From IMG/VR virus record IMGVR_UViG_3300003894_000008, positions 1 to 56,547 of that record: a stretch of 56,547 nt of DNA; one strand, written 5' to 3'. This DNA comes from a virus. Below the pieces are notes generated by a model that saw nothing but the letters and a program-made list of their open reading frames with translations, did not search any database and was not told the origin of the DNA. Below are positions 1 to 6,220 of the stretch, one piece after another. Position 1 is the first letter of the stretch. Each line of letters opens with the position of its first letter. The position numbers and the translations under genes were made by a program.

Positions 1-59
1 TCCCCACTATCACGCAGCCCCATTAAGTAATCGAAGTATTTCTGATCTTCCTTACTCAT
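1..59 (-). CDS. Small phage protein, N-terminal fragment cut by window edge
   Basis: The first 19 codons of a minus-strand gene begin at 59 and run off the left edge, starting MSKEDQKYFDYLMGLRDSG. An AGGAGG Shine-Dalgarno sits just upstream (about 66-72), so the start is well supported. The opening resembles a family of roughly 60-80 aa phage and alphaproteobacterial proteins that begin with a YLxxLRxSG motif and have no known function. It would be the last visible gene of the leftward accessory operon. The family assignment rests on recall of the motif and is tentative. Confidence 0.6.
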   Translation of the reverse strand, partial: MSKEDQKYFDYLMGLRDSG

Positions 60-68
60 TACGTCCTC

Positions 69-305
69 CTATATGTCTAATGCGTGAGGCTTAAGCCCCA
101 TTTCACGCTCGATGCGGATTGCGATGTTGTCTCGCGGCTCCGTATCCCAGATCTCGCCGTGGATCTTGGCAACCTTGTTCATCTCTTCGATGGTCGCCTT
201 GGTGATGCTCTTCTCGAACGGCGCTGCATATGTGCCTTTAACGATCTTATCGACAAGGCGCTGACAGGCTTGATCACCTGCCTCACTGAACATCTCGTAG
301 CTCAT
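69..305 (-). CDS. Hypothetical protein, 78 aa
   Basis: A small, mixed-charge soluble protein with no transmembrane segment or motif that I recognise. A GGAGGG Shine-Dalgarno lies upstream of the ATG. The start overlaps the stop of the upstream gene (302-305, ATGA), so translation is probably coupled. It is part of the leftward accessory operon. Function unknown. Confidence 0.75.
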   Translation of the reverse strand: MSYEMFSEAGDQACQRLVDKIVKGTYAAPFEKSITKATIEEMNKVAKIHGEIWDTEPRDNIAIRIEREMGLKPHALDI

Positions 306-733
306 GATGAACCCTCCCTCGCGGCGTTAAGTTTTGATGCCAACTCGCTGTCTGTTGCGAAGCACGAATCTATAAACTGCCAGTATTTCCCGTCGCGTCG
401 AGCAAACCAGTTCACAAGATTCCCTCGAATATGCTCGCAGACATGGAAGACGTTATAGCTCCCGACATCATGCCATCGTGAGGGTGGCAGGATGGATAGC
501 ATCTCATCGAAGCGCTCTTCCGTGATCTCGGTCGGCTTTGTTTTAAGATTCGATTCAAAGGCGTTGTCCAGTCTCTCCCATTCATTTTCACTTATCGCTT
601 TGATGGGGTGTGCGCATTTGTCGGCGTACTCTTCCAGCGTTAAGCCGTCGGTGTATGCAACGGTGCCGTCTGGCAGCATTACGCTCAAGACGGATCCCTT
701 GTATGGCTGGTCGGCTCTAATGATGAATTGCAT
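302..733 (-). CDS. DUF1419-like phage protein, 143 aa
   Basis: The start at 733 (MQFIIRAD) is chosen because AAGGAG stands 7-8 nt upstream; the longer reading to 781 has no ribosome site. The middle of the protein carries an LPPSRWHDVG motif followed by FHVCEHIRGNLVNWFARR. This resembles DUF1419, a family of unknown function found in alphaproteobacteria and their phages, whose members share an LPPxxWxxxG...F...E...G core. No catalytic residues are evident. The family assignment is by motif only. Confidence 0.75.
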   Translation of the reverse strand: MQFIIRADQPYKGSVLSVMLPDGTVAYTDGLTLEEYADKCAHPIKAISENEWERLDNAFESNLKTKPTEITEERFDEMLSILPPSRWHDVGSYNVFHVCEHIRGNLVNWFARRDGKYWQFIDSCFATDSELASKLNAAREGSS

Positions 734-743
734 GTCTCTCTCC

Positions 744-938
744 TTATGGTGTCTGAATGGCGAAACGAGTCCCGCCGTCAATGGTGATGATCCGCTCGCC
801 CTCTTCGGCCTTCGGGGGGCCGATGTGAATTAGCTTCTCGTCGAGCTTGTCCTGGATATCGCGCTGGTCAAGCCCGTAATCGCTGTAGTAACAAACGGCG
901 GCGTGCTTACTGACGAAATGGCAGGTGGCATAGATCAT
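744..938 (-). CDS. Hypothetical protein, 64 aa; paralogue of the mini-gene at 3660
   Basis: Begins MIYATCHFVSKHAAVCYYSD. The first 17 residues match the 22-aa product at 3660-3728 at 12 positions, so the two are diverged copies of one N-terminal segment. This copy continues for another 47 residues. GGAGGG lies upstream of the ATG, and the start overlaps the stop of the preceding gene. Function unknown; the short conserved N-terminus with a Cys suggests a small binding or peptide-like role, but nothing here proves it. Confidence 0.75.
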   Translation of the reverse strand: MIYATCHFVSKHAAVCYYSDYGLDQRDIQDKLDEKLIHIGPPKAEEGERIITIDGGTRFAIQTP

Positions 939-1231
939 GCTCCAACCCTCCGGAGGACTCGCTTTGCCTCCGCGACAAGCGCCTTGTGCGCCTTAGCGTC
1001 AACTGCGCGGTATTTCTCGTATCTCCCGCGAGAGACACACCAACCATCTAGCGGCTGATGTTCATCGCGAAAGCCCTCATCCTCACAAGCGAGCGTGCTT
1101 AGACAATACGAGCCAACCGTGAAGTCACGATCATGAACAGCGATAACAGGACCACCCTCCGGATATACCTTTGGCTTAGTTTCCAAAGTAAACGTGAGGT
1201 CTCCACATCTGGTTTTAAGTTTAACTTCCAT
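935..1231 (-). CDS. Hypothetical protein, 98 aa
   Basis: The ATG at 1231 is preferred over the TTG two codons upstream because GGAGGG lies 6 nt before it. The N-terminal half is beta-rich and begins MEVKLKTRCGDLTF; the C-terminal end is a basic helix ending KRVLRRVGA. No family recognised. It sits between two genes that have paralogues further along the operon, but I see no second copy of this one. Confidence 0.75.
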   Translation of the reverse strand: MEVKLKTRCGDLTFTLETKPKVYPEGGPVIAVHDRDFTVGSYCLSTLACEDEGFRDEHQPLDGWCVSRGRYEKYRAVDAKAHKALVAEAKRVLRRVGA

Positions 1232-1233
1232 TA

Positions 1234-1395
1234 TCAACCCTCCTTGCTGTCTGGCTTCACGACTCGAATGTCGCAGTAGCGGTAGATTTTCCGCAGCCGG
1301 TCGGCCTTGGCATAGGCTGGCAGTTCACGGTTAAAGCAACCGTGAACCGACAACTGGTTGTTTCGCAGCATGGCGACATAATAAAACCCGCTCAT
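1234..1395 (-). CDS. Hypothetical protein, 53 aa; paralogue of the gene at 4018
   Basis: The start at 1395 (MSGFYYVAMLRNN) has GGGAGG about 7 nt upstream and overlaps the stop of the upstream gene (ATGA). It shares FYxVAMxRNN, VHGCF and YCDIRV blocks with the 51-aa product at 4018-4173, so the two genes are duplicates. The spacing of HGCF and YCD could place two Cys near each other, but no zinc motif is complete. Function unknown. Confidence 0.8.
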   Translation of the reverse strand: MSGFYYVAMLRNNQLSVHGCFNRELPAYAKADRLRKIYRYCDIRVVKPDSKEG

Positions 1396-1757
1396 GCGCA
1401 GATCCTCCCACGAACATCCTCGTATATCTCGAACGGTCCATAACCCTTCGCGCCGTCCGTCAATAGACTCTCGTAGCATTTAGGCCAGTCACCATCCCAG
1501 AAACCCGCACCATGTCCGTTACGGGTCAACCAGAAGTCATGCCCAGCACGCTCGACGTAATCCTTATGGTGACGCTCATTCTCGATAGCGACGATATAAC
1601 ATCCGAAACGTCGCCAGAATGACCGGCAATCCGCCTTGATATCCAGAAGCGTCTCGGCGTGTATCTCCGCATCGCTCGCCGGTTGTCCTTCCTCGCCCGT
1701 GTCTGCGAAGTACATCGCCTCGATACAAGCGCCAGTGAAGCGTTTAAGGTTGTTCAT
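1392..1757 (-). CDS. Conserved phage protein with DFWLTRNGHGAGFWDGDW motif, 121 aa
   Basis: The motif DFWLTRNGHGAGFWD near residue 75 followed by a C-terminal GPFEIYEDVRG segment marks a family common in Proteobacteria phages and usually annotated as hypothetical. GGAGG lies upstream of the ATG. Members are small soluble proteins in early or accessory regions; no enzymatic role has been shown as far as I know. Start and stop both overlap neighbouring genes by ATGA. Confidence 0.85.
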   Translation of the reverse strand: MNNLKRFTGACIEAMYFADTGEEGQPASDAEIHAETLLDIKADCRSFWRRFGCYIVAIENERHHKDYVERAGHDFWLTRNGHGAGFWDGDWPKCYESLLTDGAKGYGPFEIYEDVRGRICA

Positions 1758-2296
1758 GCTGCTTCCTCCCTTGCCTTGGATTGTGGGGTGTGCTCCTTGA
1801 TAAGATCACGCAGGTATTCACGGCCCTCACCGATGGTCATCCATTCCCACGTTGAATATTGATAGCTACAGCCGCTCATTTCCGTACAACGAACCGCCCA
1901 GTCAAGCCTGAGCGCCTTACAGAGTGACCAGTAAACATCACCTGCCTCCGTTGAAGCGTCCTTCTCGATCTGCCGGTTGACCTTCTTGATGGTCTTGAGC
2001 ATCGAGGCGATCTCTTTCTCCTCGCAGCTATAGCGATTCATAAAAGCGGGTTGAAAACCGATCAGGCTATATCCACCCTCGTGGTGTTCGAAATAATGCC
2101 CACGTAGCGCCAAGCCGTTCACCGTCATATCAACCATGTGCTTAGGCGCATCCCAGATGTCGCTTTCAATATCTCTTCCGTTGATCGGGTGGTGCGCCTC
2201 ACCCTCGCGAACAAGAAGCCTCACGATGATGTATTGCGTGCCGTATTCTTCACACGCCTCTATTAAAGCGCCGTATGTCCTTTGTGTGTCATCCAT
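1754..2296 (-). CDS. Hypothetical protein, 180 aa; paralogue of the gene at 4170
   Basis: Shares RTYG, INxRDIESDIWxAPKHM, ALxLDW and EWxWMTxxEGR blocks, in order, with the 172-aa product at 4170-4688. The two are clearly duplicates that have diverged in between these blocks. AAGGAGGG precedes the ATG. No known domain is recognised; predicted soluble and mixed alpha/beta. In both copies the next gene downstream belongs to the same module, which points to block duplication. Confidence 0.8.
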   Translation of the reverse strand: MDDTQRTYGALIEACEEYGTQYIIVRLLVREGEAHHPINGRDIESDIWDAPKHMVDMTVNGLALRGHYFEHHEGGYSLIGFQPAFMNRYSCEEKEIASMLKTIKKVNRQIEKDASTEAGDVYWSLCKALRLDWAVRCTEMSGCSYQYSTWEWMTIGEGREYLRDLIKEHTPQSKAREEAA

Positions 2297-2537
2297 TACT
2301 TACGCCCTCCTTAATGATCGCCCCAGTTGGGCATTCGTCCGAAATGATCTTGATCCTGGATTCGTCTTCCAGCACTCGACCGATGATTTTCGCGGCCTTC
2401 CTGGCTGACGCCATGCTCACATGACCGCAGGTGACAAGCCCTCGCTCTTGGCGAGAAAGCTTGCCCAGCTCGACCGTTACCCAGTAAGCGCCGGAATATT
2501 CGCACCAAGGCGTGCCGTCTATGGTGATGTGTACCAT
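2289..2537 (-). CDS. Hypothetical protein, 82 aa
   Basis: A small soluble protein beginning MVHITIDGTPWCEYSG, with a helical middle and a C-terminal ESRIKIISDECPTGA segment. AGGGAG lies about 10 nt upstream of the ATG. Its stop codon overlaps the start of the downstream 180-aa gene. An overlapping 65-codon frame (2311-2508) lacks a ribosome site and is treated as a shadow. Function unknown. Confidence 0.7.
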   Translation of the reverse strand: MVHITIDGTPWCEYSGAYWVTVELGKLSRQERGLVTCGHVSMASARKAAKIIGRVLEDESRIKIISDECPTGAIIKEGVSNG

Positions 2538-2858
2538 TTACTCGGCTCCCTTGATGATGATGGTGCCCTCTGCGTAGATCACGTTCACCTTGTCGAAGCC
2601 GGTGAAAAATTCACAAACCTTCGCTCCCGTGATGTCGATGATCGGCTTGTCGGCTTTCCCGCTCACCTTGCTGGGCTTCGGATCGTGGTCGGCCTCGGCG
2701 CGAGTCAGGATCAATGTGCCGCTGGCAGTGTCCCAGACCTTGATGAAATATGTGTTTTTGGCGGTGAATCCGGCTTCCAAAAGCCTCCGCCCTTCGATCC
2801 AGATGCGGCTGCGTGAGCGCCCTTTAGCGGTGCCTAGCTTTGTTGTGAAGGTTTCCAT
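2538..2858 (-). CDS. Small protein with SymE-like segment, 106 aa
   Basis: The start at 2858 (METFTTKLG) has AAGGAG 8 nt upstream, so the longer upstream reading (to 3071) is rejected. Residues 17-52 (RIWIEGRRLLEAGF ... GTLILTR) resemble the IWIEGxxLxxAGF...xGxLxL pattern of SymE-type toxins and related phage proteins with an AbrB-like fold. This is a pattern match only, and the antitoxin RNA typical of SymE is not evident. A hairpin element (2881-2922) sits in its leader. Confidence 0.7.
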   Translation of the reverse strand: METFTTKLGTAKGRSRSRIWIEGRRLLEAGFTAKNTYFIKVWDTASGTLILTRAEADHDPKPSKVSGKADKPIIDITGAKVCEFFTGFDKVNVIYAEGTIIIKGAE

Positions 2859-2880
2859 GTCTCTATCTCCTTGTGGTTTG

Positions 2881-2922
2881 TTACTCTCACCCCTTAAGCC
2901 CCAACCGTTGCCGGTATGGGGC
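2881..2922 (-). repeat. Intergenic hairpin element, copy A
   Basis: Read on the minus strand, GCCCCATACCG, a GCAA tetraloop and CGGTTGGGGC form a stem of about 10 bp with one bulge. It is followed by TTAAGGGGTGAGAGTAACA and then the Shine-Dalgarno of the gene starting at 2858. Similar elements lie at 4706, 5562 and 6158, each in the leader of an accessory gene. The lack of a U-tract argues against a simple terminator; RNA processing or translational control is possible. Confidence 0.55.
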
Positions 2923-2944
2923 CGCTGGGGGCGTGCTGGAGCGC

Positions 2945-3370
2945 TTAACAGTCGTCCTCCGCTCCATCGGCGATGCGCTGGGCTATGGCTGCGTCTGCCT
3001 CGTCCTCGGCTTCCGAGGGCAATCCCAGACCGTTGCGGATGTCGTACATGGCCTCGCAGACAGCCGTCCATTCTGCGACGTATTCCTCGTCGTTCTCTTC
3101 ATACCGGCCTTGACCTATCCGGCCTCCGAGCGAGTTCTCCGCCCAGTCGCCCAGCGCGTCCCAGACAGTTGCAAGGTCTTGACGCGCTCCCTCGTATGCT
3201 TCTGGATCGAGGCCATAGTCACCGACCCAGTTTCCGTTCAGGTCGCGGATCACGCCTGATAGTTCGGCGTTGCCGACCCTGTTTGCGAGACTGGCGAGGA
3301 TGCGGTGAAGCTCGCTGGGGAGATTCATGAATGCGTCGTTTTCGCATTCGATTTCGATTTGGAATTTCAT
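2945..3370 (-). CDS. Conserved phage protein with RDLNGNWVGD motif, 141 aa; paralogue of gene at 4956
   Basis: Starts MKFQIEIECENDAF and carries RDLNGNWVG near residue 43, a hallmark of a family of uncharacterised phage proteins with the pattern xRDxNGNxVG. The C-terminal ADAAIAQRIADGAEDD is repeated almost exactly in the 97-aa product at 4956-5249, which also starts MKFKLEIE. The present copy has an extra acidic middle. AAAAGGAG precedes the ATG. Function unknown. Confidence 0.85.
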   Translation of the reverse strand: MKFQIEIECENDAFMNLPSELHRILASLANRVGNAELSGVIRDLNGNWVGDYGLDPEAYEGARQDLATVWDALGDWAENSLGGRIGQGRYEENDEEYVAEWTAVCEAMYDIRNGLGLPSEAEDEADAAIAQRIADGAEDDC

Positions 3371-3663
3371 GGTGTGACTCCTTTTGCTTTGGCGATGGCG
3401 GCTTCAATTTGTTGATCAAGTGGCCAGTCTCTGTTTAAGGCGCACTCTCGTTCCCAGCTATCGCCGTAACCGCAATAGTCAAGATGGTTTAGGGCGGCTT
3501 CCAATGCCTTCAACAAATCCGGCGCTGCGGCTGCGAGGCGACAATTTGCGTCGCGCTCCATCGGTATAGTTTCCCGGTTCTCCCGGTCGGCAAGCAAAAC
3601 CCTGCCCCTGTCGGCGTAGACTGAGCCATATTCGTATGTCCATGTTCCCGGTGTGTTACTCAT
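3367..3663 (-). CDS. Conserved phage/bacterial protein with NxRLxAAAPDLLxAL motif, 98 aa
   Basis: Residues around 40-60 read ANCRLAAAAPDLLKALEAAL, the signature of a widespread family of small proteins in phages and prophages of Proteobacteria (pattern ANARLIAAAPDLLxAL). No function has been assigned to it. The Shine-Dalgarno GAGGAGG lies inside the end of the preceding 22-aa mini-gene, which overlaps the start here by ATGA, so the two are probably co-translated. Confidence 0.85.
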   Translation of the reverse strand: MSNTPGTWTYEYGSVYADRGRVLLADRENRETIPMERDANCRLAAAAPDLLKALEAALNHLDYCGYGDSWERECALNRDWPLDQQIEAAIAKAKGVTP

Positions 3664-3728
3664 GCTGCTGCCTCCTCATAGCAAAGCGCCGTGTGCTTGC
3701 TGACAAAATAGCTGGTTCCGTAGATCAT
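3660..3728 (-). CDS. Mini-gene, 22 aa; truncated paralogue of the gene at 744
   Basis: An ATG at 3728 preceded by AGGAGG with good spacing opens a 22-codon frame, MIYGTSYFVSKHTALCYE followed by EAAA. Twelve of the first 17 residues match the 64-aa product at 744-938. The last codons double as the Shine-Dalgarno of the next gene. It could be a live micropeptide, a leader that couples translation, or a decayed copy kept for its ribosome-site function. Confidence 0.6.
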   Translation of the reverse strand: MIYGTSYFVSKHTALCYEEAAA

Positions 3729-3739
3729 GCTGCTGCCTC

Positions 3740-4021
3740 CTAGTTATAAAAAGAAACGTCGGGCCATTGATCGCGCACAATGCCTTTTGCGATCTCCCGG
3801 TTAAGCGCACGAAAGAACATGTGTGCGCACTCGTCGTCGTCGTTGGCCTCCGCTAAATAAAGCGGAGCGCCGACGCCCCAGTAAGCGCCGCCGTTATCGT
3901 AGCCGCCGGAATCAATGGCGACCTTGCGCAAGCGACACATGCCGCTTGGCTGCAAGCCGGGGTGACTGTTGCGGCGTCCCATTGGTGCGCCGTACTGGCT
4001 GGAAACGTTGGGGAGTTTCAT
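3740..4021 (-). CDS. Conserved phage protein with VSSQYGAPMGR motif, 93 aa
   Basis: The start at 4021 (MKLPNVSSQYGAPMGRR) has GGAGGG 6 nt upstream; the longer reading to 4057 is not needed. The N-terminal VSSxYGAPMGR followed by DSGGYDNGGAYWGVGAPLY typifies a family of small phage and plasmid proteins of unknown function. The stop region leads into the mini-gene at 3728. Part of the second copy of the duplicated accessory block, although I see no paralogue of this gene in the first. Confidence 0.85.
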   Translation of the reverse strand: MKLPNVSSQYGAPMGRRNSHPGLQPSGMCRLRKVAIDSGGYDNGGAYWGVGAPLYLAEANDDDECAHMFFRALNREIAKGIVRDQWPDVSFYN

Positions 4022-4173
4022 GCGCTGCCCTCCGGTGGGATTACGCGAATGTCGCAATATGGGTGCTGCATTTTCATGCGATGGCGCTTCGCAAAGGCCG
4101 CAAATTCATGACTAAAACAGCCGTGAACAGTCATGCGGTTGTTGCGATACATGGCGACTGTATAAAAGTTCAT
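4018..4173 (-). CDS. Hypothetical protein, 51 aa; paralogue of the gene at 1234
   Basis: Starts MNFYTVAMYRNNRMTVHGCF with GAGGAGG upstream of the ATG at 4173. It shares VAMxRNN, VHGCF and YCDIRV blocks with the 53-aa product at 1234-1395. Both ends overlap neighbouring genes (ATGA at 4018-4021 and 4170-4173). As in the first block, it lies downstream of the larger duplicated gene. Function unknown. Confidence 0.8.
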   Translation of the reverse strand: MNFYTVAMYRNNRMTVHGCFSHEFAAFAKRHRMKMQHPYCDIRVIPPEGSA

Positions 4174-4688
4174 GCTGCGGCCTCCTCTGGCTTTGCCTCT
4201 TGAATGATTGAACGAATGCGGTTGCGGCCTTCTGCTGGCGTCATCCAGTGCCATTCATTGTCGCTGTATGTGCAACGGTCGCCACTGGTGCGCTCGACTA
4301 CCCAGTCCAGTTTGAGCGCTGCGCAGAAAGCAAACAGAACGTCCCCCGGTTCGCGGGCTGCGTCTTTTTCGATGCGCATGTTCACCTTGGTGATGGTTTT
4401 CGCCATCGCTTTGATCTGGCGTTCTTCCATTTGAACAACGTCCCGGTAAAGCGCATAGTTGAATGAAATAAAATCTTGCGATCCAATGTCCGACCAGAAG
4501 CCCCACAAGCCCAAACCGTCGAGCGAAAGCCCGTCCATGTGTTTAGGTGCGCCCCAAATGTCCGACTCAATGTCGCGTGGGTTGATCGGACTGGGCGAGT
4601 CGTCTTCGCGAACCAATACTTTCGCTGTGACGTATGCGCTGCCGTGGCGTGTGTCTGTGCCTATCATTAGGCCGTATGTGCGTTTCAT
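4170..4688 (-). CDS. Hypothetical protein, 172 aa; paralogue of the gene at 1754
   Basis: Shares ordered blocks (RTYG, INPRDIESDIWGAPKHM, ALKLDW, EWHWMTPAEGR) with the 180-aa product at 1754-2296. An AGGAGA site precedes the ATG. The leader contains hairpin element B (4706-4755). No known domain; predicted soluble. Duplicate copies of both this gene and its downstream neighbour show that a block, not a single gene, was copied. Confidence 0.8.
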   Translation of the reverse strand: MKRTYGLMIGTDTRHGSAYVTAKVLVREDDSPSPINPRDIESDIWGAPKHMDGLSLDGLGLWGFWSDIGSQDFISFNYALYRDVVQMEERQIKAMAKTITKVNMRIEKDAAREPGDVLFAFCAALKLDWVVERTSGDRCTYSDNEWHWMTPAEGRNRIRSIIQEAKPEEAAA

Positions 4689-4705
4689 TGTTCTCTCCTA
4701 TTCAT

Positions 4706-4755
4706 GCGGGCCATTCCCGCACCCCTAAAGCCCGCAGGGCGAACCTAGCGGGCTT
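4706..4755 (-). repeat. Intergenic hairpin element, copy B
   Basis: Two hairpins in tandem: GCGGG-N5-CCCGC at 4706-4720 and AAGCCCGC-N12-GCGGGCTT at 4728-4755, both perfect. Between them, read on the minus strand, is TTTAGGGGTGCGGG, matching the AGGGGTG core of the other copies. It lies in the leader of the gene starting at 4688. Confidence 0.55.
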
Positions 4756-4776
4756 GTTGGGGGATTGGCTGCGCTG

Positions 4777-4926
4777 TTAGCTGTTGGAGCGCTTGCCCCG
4801 GCGTGAAGCGAAGCCGTGGCCCTTCGTCCAGCTAAACCCAGCGATCTTCGTGCGCTTGGCTGGTTCTTCAATGCGTCCCGCCTTAATGTTGCGGCGCTCG
4901 ATGCTGCGTTTGGTAATTGTCGTCAT
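4777..4926 (-). CDS. Very basic small protein, 49 aa
   Basis: An ATG at 4926 with AAGGAG 7 nt upstream opens a 49-codon frame, MTTITKRSIERRNIKAGR and onward, rich in Lys and Arg throughout. It fills the gap between the 97-aa gene and hairpin element B. The high positive charge suggests nucleic-acid binding, but no fold is recognised. Confidence 0.7.
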   Translation of the reverse strand: MTTITKRSIERRNIKAGRIEEPAKRTKIAGFSWTKGHGFASRRGKRSNS

Positions 4927-4955
4927 TTCAATCTCCTTGATTGTGGGTAAATGGT

Positions 4956-5249
4956 TCAGTTATCAAAATGCGGCGTGTCGCGGCGCCTCCAGTCCGTGTC
5001 GCTCTCTGCGCCATCTGCAATGCGCTGTGCGATGGCTGCGTCGGCGTCGGCGTCCATTTCGTCTTGCTCCTCCTGCGCCGTCATTTCATGCCAGAAGGAA
5101 CCGACGGTGTTACCGTTGTATTCACGCACCTTGCCTTCTGTGCGCCCGTGGCTTACTGCCTCCGCAACGTCGGCAATGATGCGCCGCAATTCGTCGGGAT
5201 TGTCTTCAAAAGCTGCGCCGACAATTTCGATTTCGAGTTTGAATTTCAT
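4956..5249 (-). CDS. Conserved phage protein with NGNTVGSF motif, 97 aa; paralogue of gene at 2945
   Basis: Starts MKFKLEIEIVGAAF and carries EYNGNTVGSFWHE followed by an acidic C-terminus with DADAAIAQRIADGAES. Start, middle motif and C-terminal block all match the 141-aa product at 2945-3370, which has an extra internal segment. The ribosome site (AGGAA) is weaker than for its neighbours, and translation may be coupled to the 28-aa peptide that ends 4 nt upstream. Function unknown. Confidence 0.8.
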   Translation of the reverse strand: MKFKLEIEIVGAAFEDNPDELRRIIADVAEAVSHGRTEGKVREYNGNTVGSFWHEMTAQEEQDEMDADADAAIAQRIADGAESDTDWRRRDTPHFDN

Positions 5250-5253
5250 GGCT

Positions 5254-5340
5254 CTATTCCATTCCTAAAATGATTGTTGCCCAGATCGCGGCCCACATGA
5301 TGAAGCCGCCAAGAATGTCGTCTGTTGTGGGGCCGCTCAT
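5254..5340 (-). CDS. Single-span membrane micropeptide, 28 aa
   Basis: An ATG at 5340 overlaps the TGA of the upstream gene (ATGA) and opens MSGPTTDDILGGFIMWAAIW followed by ATIILGME. Residues 9-26 form one transmembrane segment. No strong Shine-Dalgarno is present, so translation would be coupled. It ends just before the next gene, leaving no dead space, which supports its being real. Role unknown; membrane perturbation or host-protein interaction are possibilities. Confidence 0.6.
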   Translation of the reverse strand: MSGPTTDDILGGFIMWAAIWATIILGME

Positions 5341-5537
5341 AACGACGCATCCATTTGCAATACTTCCCACTGGTGCGTTGGAACCATGAAGTTCATAACG
5401 GCGCTTGCGCGACGGTCGTGGTCGTGCTGGGTGGGCGCTTCGCGGAGGAATGTTTCAACCAGCGCCATGTAGTCAGCGCCGTTGTCGAAGGCTTCGCCAA
5501 TTTGGTCGAGGATGTGTTGCTCTTGGTTGCGGGTCAT
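5337..5537 (-). CDS. Hypothetical protein, 66 aa
   Basis: A small helical, acidic soluble protein starting MTRNQEQHILDQIGEAFDNG. AGGAGA lies upstream of the ATG, and hairpin element C (5562-5607) is in its leader. No family recognised. Confidence 0.7.
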   Translation of the reverse strand: MTRNQEQHILDQIGEAFDNGADYMALVETFLREAPTQHDHDRRASAVMNFMVPTHQWEVLQMDASL

Positions 5538-5561
5538 TGTCGTGTTCTCCTGTGGTTAAAT

Positions 5562-5607
5562 GTTGCTCTCACCCCTTTAGGCCCAGCGCTGGGGAGCGTC
5601 TGGGCCT
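5562..5607 (-). repeat. Intergenic hairpin element, copy C
   Basis: AGGCCCAG (5579-5586) pairs with CTGGGCCT (5600-5607), and the inside CGCT-GGGG-AGCG extends the stem to about 12 bp with one bulge. Read on the minus strand the hairpin is followed by AAAGGGGTGAGAGCAACA, matching copy A at nearly every position. It precedes the gene starting at 5537. Confidence 0.6.
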
Positions 5608-5627
5608 GTTGCGGGGTTGCGGGGCGT

Positions 5628-5903
5628 CTATGCTGGTTCGCCCTTCCAGCGCACGAATAAGGGGATCAGGACGAGCGCTGCGCCGCAGCCGATGAACGTC
5701 CCCAGCCCGAACACTGGATCAATGGGCAAGCCTCCAAGGAAGTCGCTCACGGCGTTGCCGATCCCTGCGCCGATAACTGCGCCAAGACCGACGGTTTTGA
5801 ATGGAAGGTATTTCTCGACTTCCAGCCCAGTGAAAGCGCCGACGATCAAAACGGCGTTGTCGATGAAGCCAAAGATTGATCCGTTGGTTAATGCTTCGAT
5901 CAT
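5628..5903 (-). CDS. Small membrane protein, 91 aa
   Basis: Three hydrophobic segments (about residues 15-28, 36-57 and 66-84) with glycine-zipper spacing such as GLGAVIGAGIGNAV. The segment NAVLIVGAFTGLEVEKYLP followed by AVSDFLGGLP resembles an uncharacterised family of small membrane proteins seen in phages and alphaproteobacteria. AAGGAGG precedes the ATG. Inner-membrane location is likely; function unknown. Confidence 0.75.
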   Translation of the reverse strand: MIEALTNGSIFGFIDNAVLIVGAFTGLEVEKYLPFKTVGLGAVIGAGIGNAVSDFLGGLPIDPVFGLGTFIGCGAALVLIPLFVRWKGEPA

Positions 5904-6139
5904 GCTGCGTCCTCCTTGTATGCTGCGTCCAGTTCAGCGCTGACGATTTTGGCGGTGCGTATCCATGCGTCACCGTCGATAAAACTGTTCTTCATGCTTT
6001 CGCGGATTTCGTCGGCGTTGTCTGCGACCTGTGCTGCGTACTTCTCAATGGCGCAGATAATGAATGACTGGGCGAGCGGTCCAGCCTTGGAAAATTCCAT
6101 GATCTCTGTGATTCTTTCGACGTTGGTTTTGCGTTTCAT
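5900..6139 (-). CDS. Conserved phage protein, 79 aa
   Basis: The start at 6139 (MKRKTNVERITEIMEFS) has AAGGAG 6 nt upstream; the longer reading to 6190 runs back through hairpin element D. The protein is helical with a FIICAIEKYAAQV core and FIDGDAWIRTAKIV, a pattern common among small phage proteins (xFVxxALxxYxxxV...FINGxAWxxxAxxI). Function unknown. Confidence 0.75.
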   Translation of the reverse strand: MKRKTNVERITEIMEFSKAGPLAQSFIICAIEKYAAQVADNADEIRESMKNSFIDGDAWIRTAKIVSAELDAAYKEDAA

Positions 6140-6157
6140 TTCTCTCTCCTTTGTTTC

Positions 6158-6197
6158 TACTACCGCCTCAAGCCCGCTGGGATCATCCATGCGGGGC
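6158..6197 (-). repeat. Intergenic hairpin element, copy D (degenerate)
   Basis: GCCCGC (6172-6177) pairs with GCGGGGC (6191-6197) with one bulged G. Read on the minus strand the hairpin is followed by TTGAGGCGGTAGTAGAAACA, a degenerate form of the TTAAGGGGTGAGAGTAACA of copy A. It lies in the leader of the gene starting at 6139. Confidence 0.45.
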
Positions 6198-6220
6198 GTT
6201 GGCGGGTGTGTGGGGTGGGG

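Noticed and set aside
2590-3330. 246-codon plus-strand frame in the leftward operon
   Set aside because: Arg/Pro-rich, crosses three supported minus-strand genes with good ribosome sites.
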